NCBI RefSeq assembly: GCF_002113375.1
Contig: NZ_NEHO01000007.1
Span: 62,001 to 126,000, forward strand
Direction of reading: 5' to 3'
From: Pseudomonas sp. R37(2017)
Lineage (GTDB): Bacteria; Pseudomonadota; Gammaproteobacteria; Pseudomonadales; Pseudomonadaceae
DNA: 64,000 nt
How positions within the stretch are numbered: the first letter of the stretch is position 1; every line of letters starts with the position of its first letter. Positions 63,231 to 64,000 of this stretch are shown here, in pieces. A program made the position numbers and the translations under genes. The notes under the pieces are model-generated. The model searched no databases. It was given only the letters and a program-made list of their open reading frames with translations, and was not told where the DNA came from.

Positions 63231-64000
63231 TGAAGCGCGTCGTCGTCACCGGCATGGCCGGCATTACCTCGCTGGGCAGCGATTGGGAGACCATCGCCGG
63301 CAACTTCGCGGCCAACCGCAGCGGCATCCGCCGGATGGACGAATGGGACCGTTTCACCGAACTCAACACGCGCCTGGCCGGCCCCATCGATGACTTCAAG
63401 GTGCCCGGCCACTGGACCCGCAAGCAACTGCGCAGCATGGGCCGGGTTTCAAGGCTTGCGGTAGGTGCAGCGGAAATGGCCCTGGCCGACGCCGGCCTGT
63501 TGGGCGACGAGTCGATCAAGGACGGGGGCATGGGCGTCGCCTGCGGCTCCTCCACCGGCAGCACCGACGAGATCAAGGCGTTCGGCAACATGCTGCTCAA
63601 CTCGATGGCCGAAGGCCTGAACGCCAACTCCTACGTGCGCATGATGCCGCACACCACGGCAGCGAACATCAGTATCTTCTTCGGCCTCACCGGTCGCCTG
63701 ATCCCGACCTCCAGCGCCTGCACCAGCGGCAGCCAGGGCATTGGCTATGCCTACGAGGCGATCAAGTTCGGCCGCCTGCCCCTGATGCTCGCCGGTGGCG
63801 CCGAAGAACTGTGCCCGACCGAAGCCATGGTCTTCGACGCGCTCTACGCCACCAGCCTGAAAAACGACACCCCACAACGCAGCCCGCGCCCTTACGACAG
63901 CGCACGGGACGGCCTGGTGATCGGCGAAGGCGGCGGCATGCTGGTGCTCGAAGAACTGGAACATGCCCTGGCCCGCGGCGCACGCATCCATGCCGAGATC
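63230..64000 (+). CDS. apeR: Beta-ketoacyl-ACP synthase (ApeR-like), cut by window end
   Basis: The first 257 residues of a FabF-like condensing enzyme. It starts MKRVVVTGMAGITSLGSDW, and the active-site Cys164 lies in TSSACTSGSQ. PRPYDSARDGLVIGEGGG is the conserved KS loop. The two histidines lie beyond the window. In E. coli ApeR is the last gene of the operon and acts as a homodimer, probably in the first condensation. The two ketosynthases differ clearly in sequence. Confidence 0.93.
   Translation, partial: MKRVVVTGMAGITSLGSDWETIAGNFAANRSGIRRMDEWDRFTELNTRLAGPIDDFKVPGHWTRKQLRSMGRVSRLAVGAAEMALADAGLLGDESIKDGGMGVACGSSTGSTDEIKAFGNMLLNSMAEGLNANSYVRMMPHTTAANISIFFGLTGRLIPTSSACTSGSQGIGYAYEAIKFGRLPLMLAGGAEELCPTEAMVFDALYATSLKNDTPQRSPRPYDSARDGLVIGEGGGMLVLEELEHALARGARIHAEI

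Overview
The window is chromosomal DNA from a Pseudomonas of the fluorescens group. The evidence is high-GC coding sequence, gene blocks that match the P. aeruginosa PA5002-PA5028 order as I remember it, and many GTGGGAGCGRGC / GCTCGCGAA palindromes of the Pseudomonas REP/REPIN type. No tRNA, rRNA, CRISPR array, integrase or insertion sequence was recognised.

Region 1 (1-11884, minus strand) is an LPS core assembly locus. In transcription order it holds waaF, waaC, waaG, waaP, wapP, wapQ and a tandem-kinase protein, mostly joined by 1- or 4-nt overlaps. After a break with a REPIN come a NodU-type carbamoyltransferase, a GT4 glycosyltransferase (wapH-like), mig-14 and a PIG-L deacetylase (dnpA, cut by the window edge).

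Region 2 (12128-28000) is core metabolism: glnE (minus), then aceE-aceF (plus) with a strong terminator. It continues with a cytoplasmic PhoD-like phosphatase, the dual-domain phosphodiesterase dipA, msrA, and convergent rlmJ. putP and putA are divergent around a 460-bp control region that carries five copies of GTTGCACC, the expected operator core for the DNA-binding PutA.

Region 3 (32400-45607) holds an acyl-CoA dehydrogenase, a Cache-domain chemoreceptor, a zapA/TIGR02449 cell-division pair, a K+/H+ antiporter (cvrA), mscK, selO, trxC and an orphan ParA ATPase. REPINs sit in several of the gaps.

Region 4 (45964 to the window end, plus strand) is an aryl polyene (APE) type II polyketide operon of at least 20 genes, nearly all overlapping. 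Its order follows the E. coli/Xenorhabdus ape genes: chain-length factor, acyltransferase, two ACPs, membrane protein, ligase plus dehydratase, glycosyltransferase, acyltransferase, thioesterase, LolA-like carrier, MMPL exporter, DUF3261 lipoprotein, ketosynthase, dehydratase, ketoreductase, ketosynthase. Added to this are a MIO ammonia-lyase, a flavin-dependent halogenase-like enzyme, a methyltransferase and a CPA-type cation/proton exchanger. The ligase and dehydratase are fused in one protein. The likely scheme is that the lyase and ligase make and load an aromatic starter, the KS/CLF, KR and DH enzymes extend it to a conjugated polyene, tailoring enzymes modify it, and LolA/MMPL/lipoprotein parts move the lipid-linked pigment to the outer membrane.

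The most unusual feature is in this operon. Two REPIN copies, tandemly duplicated with a 126-bp (42-codon) period, lie in frame inside the 5' end of the LolA-like gene, so they appear to be translated or to supply a new start codon. Two other REPINs lie at gene junctions of the same operon.
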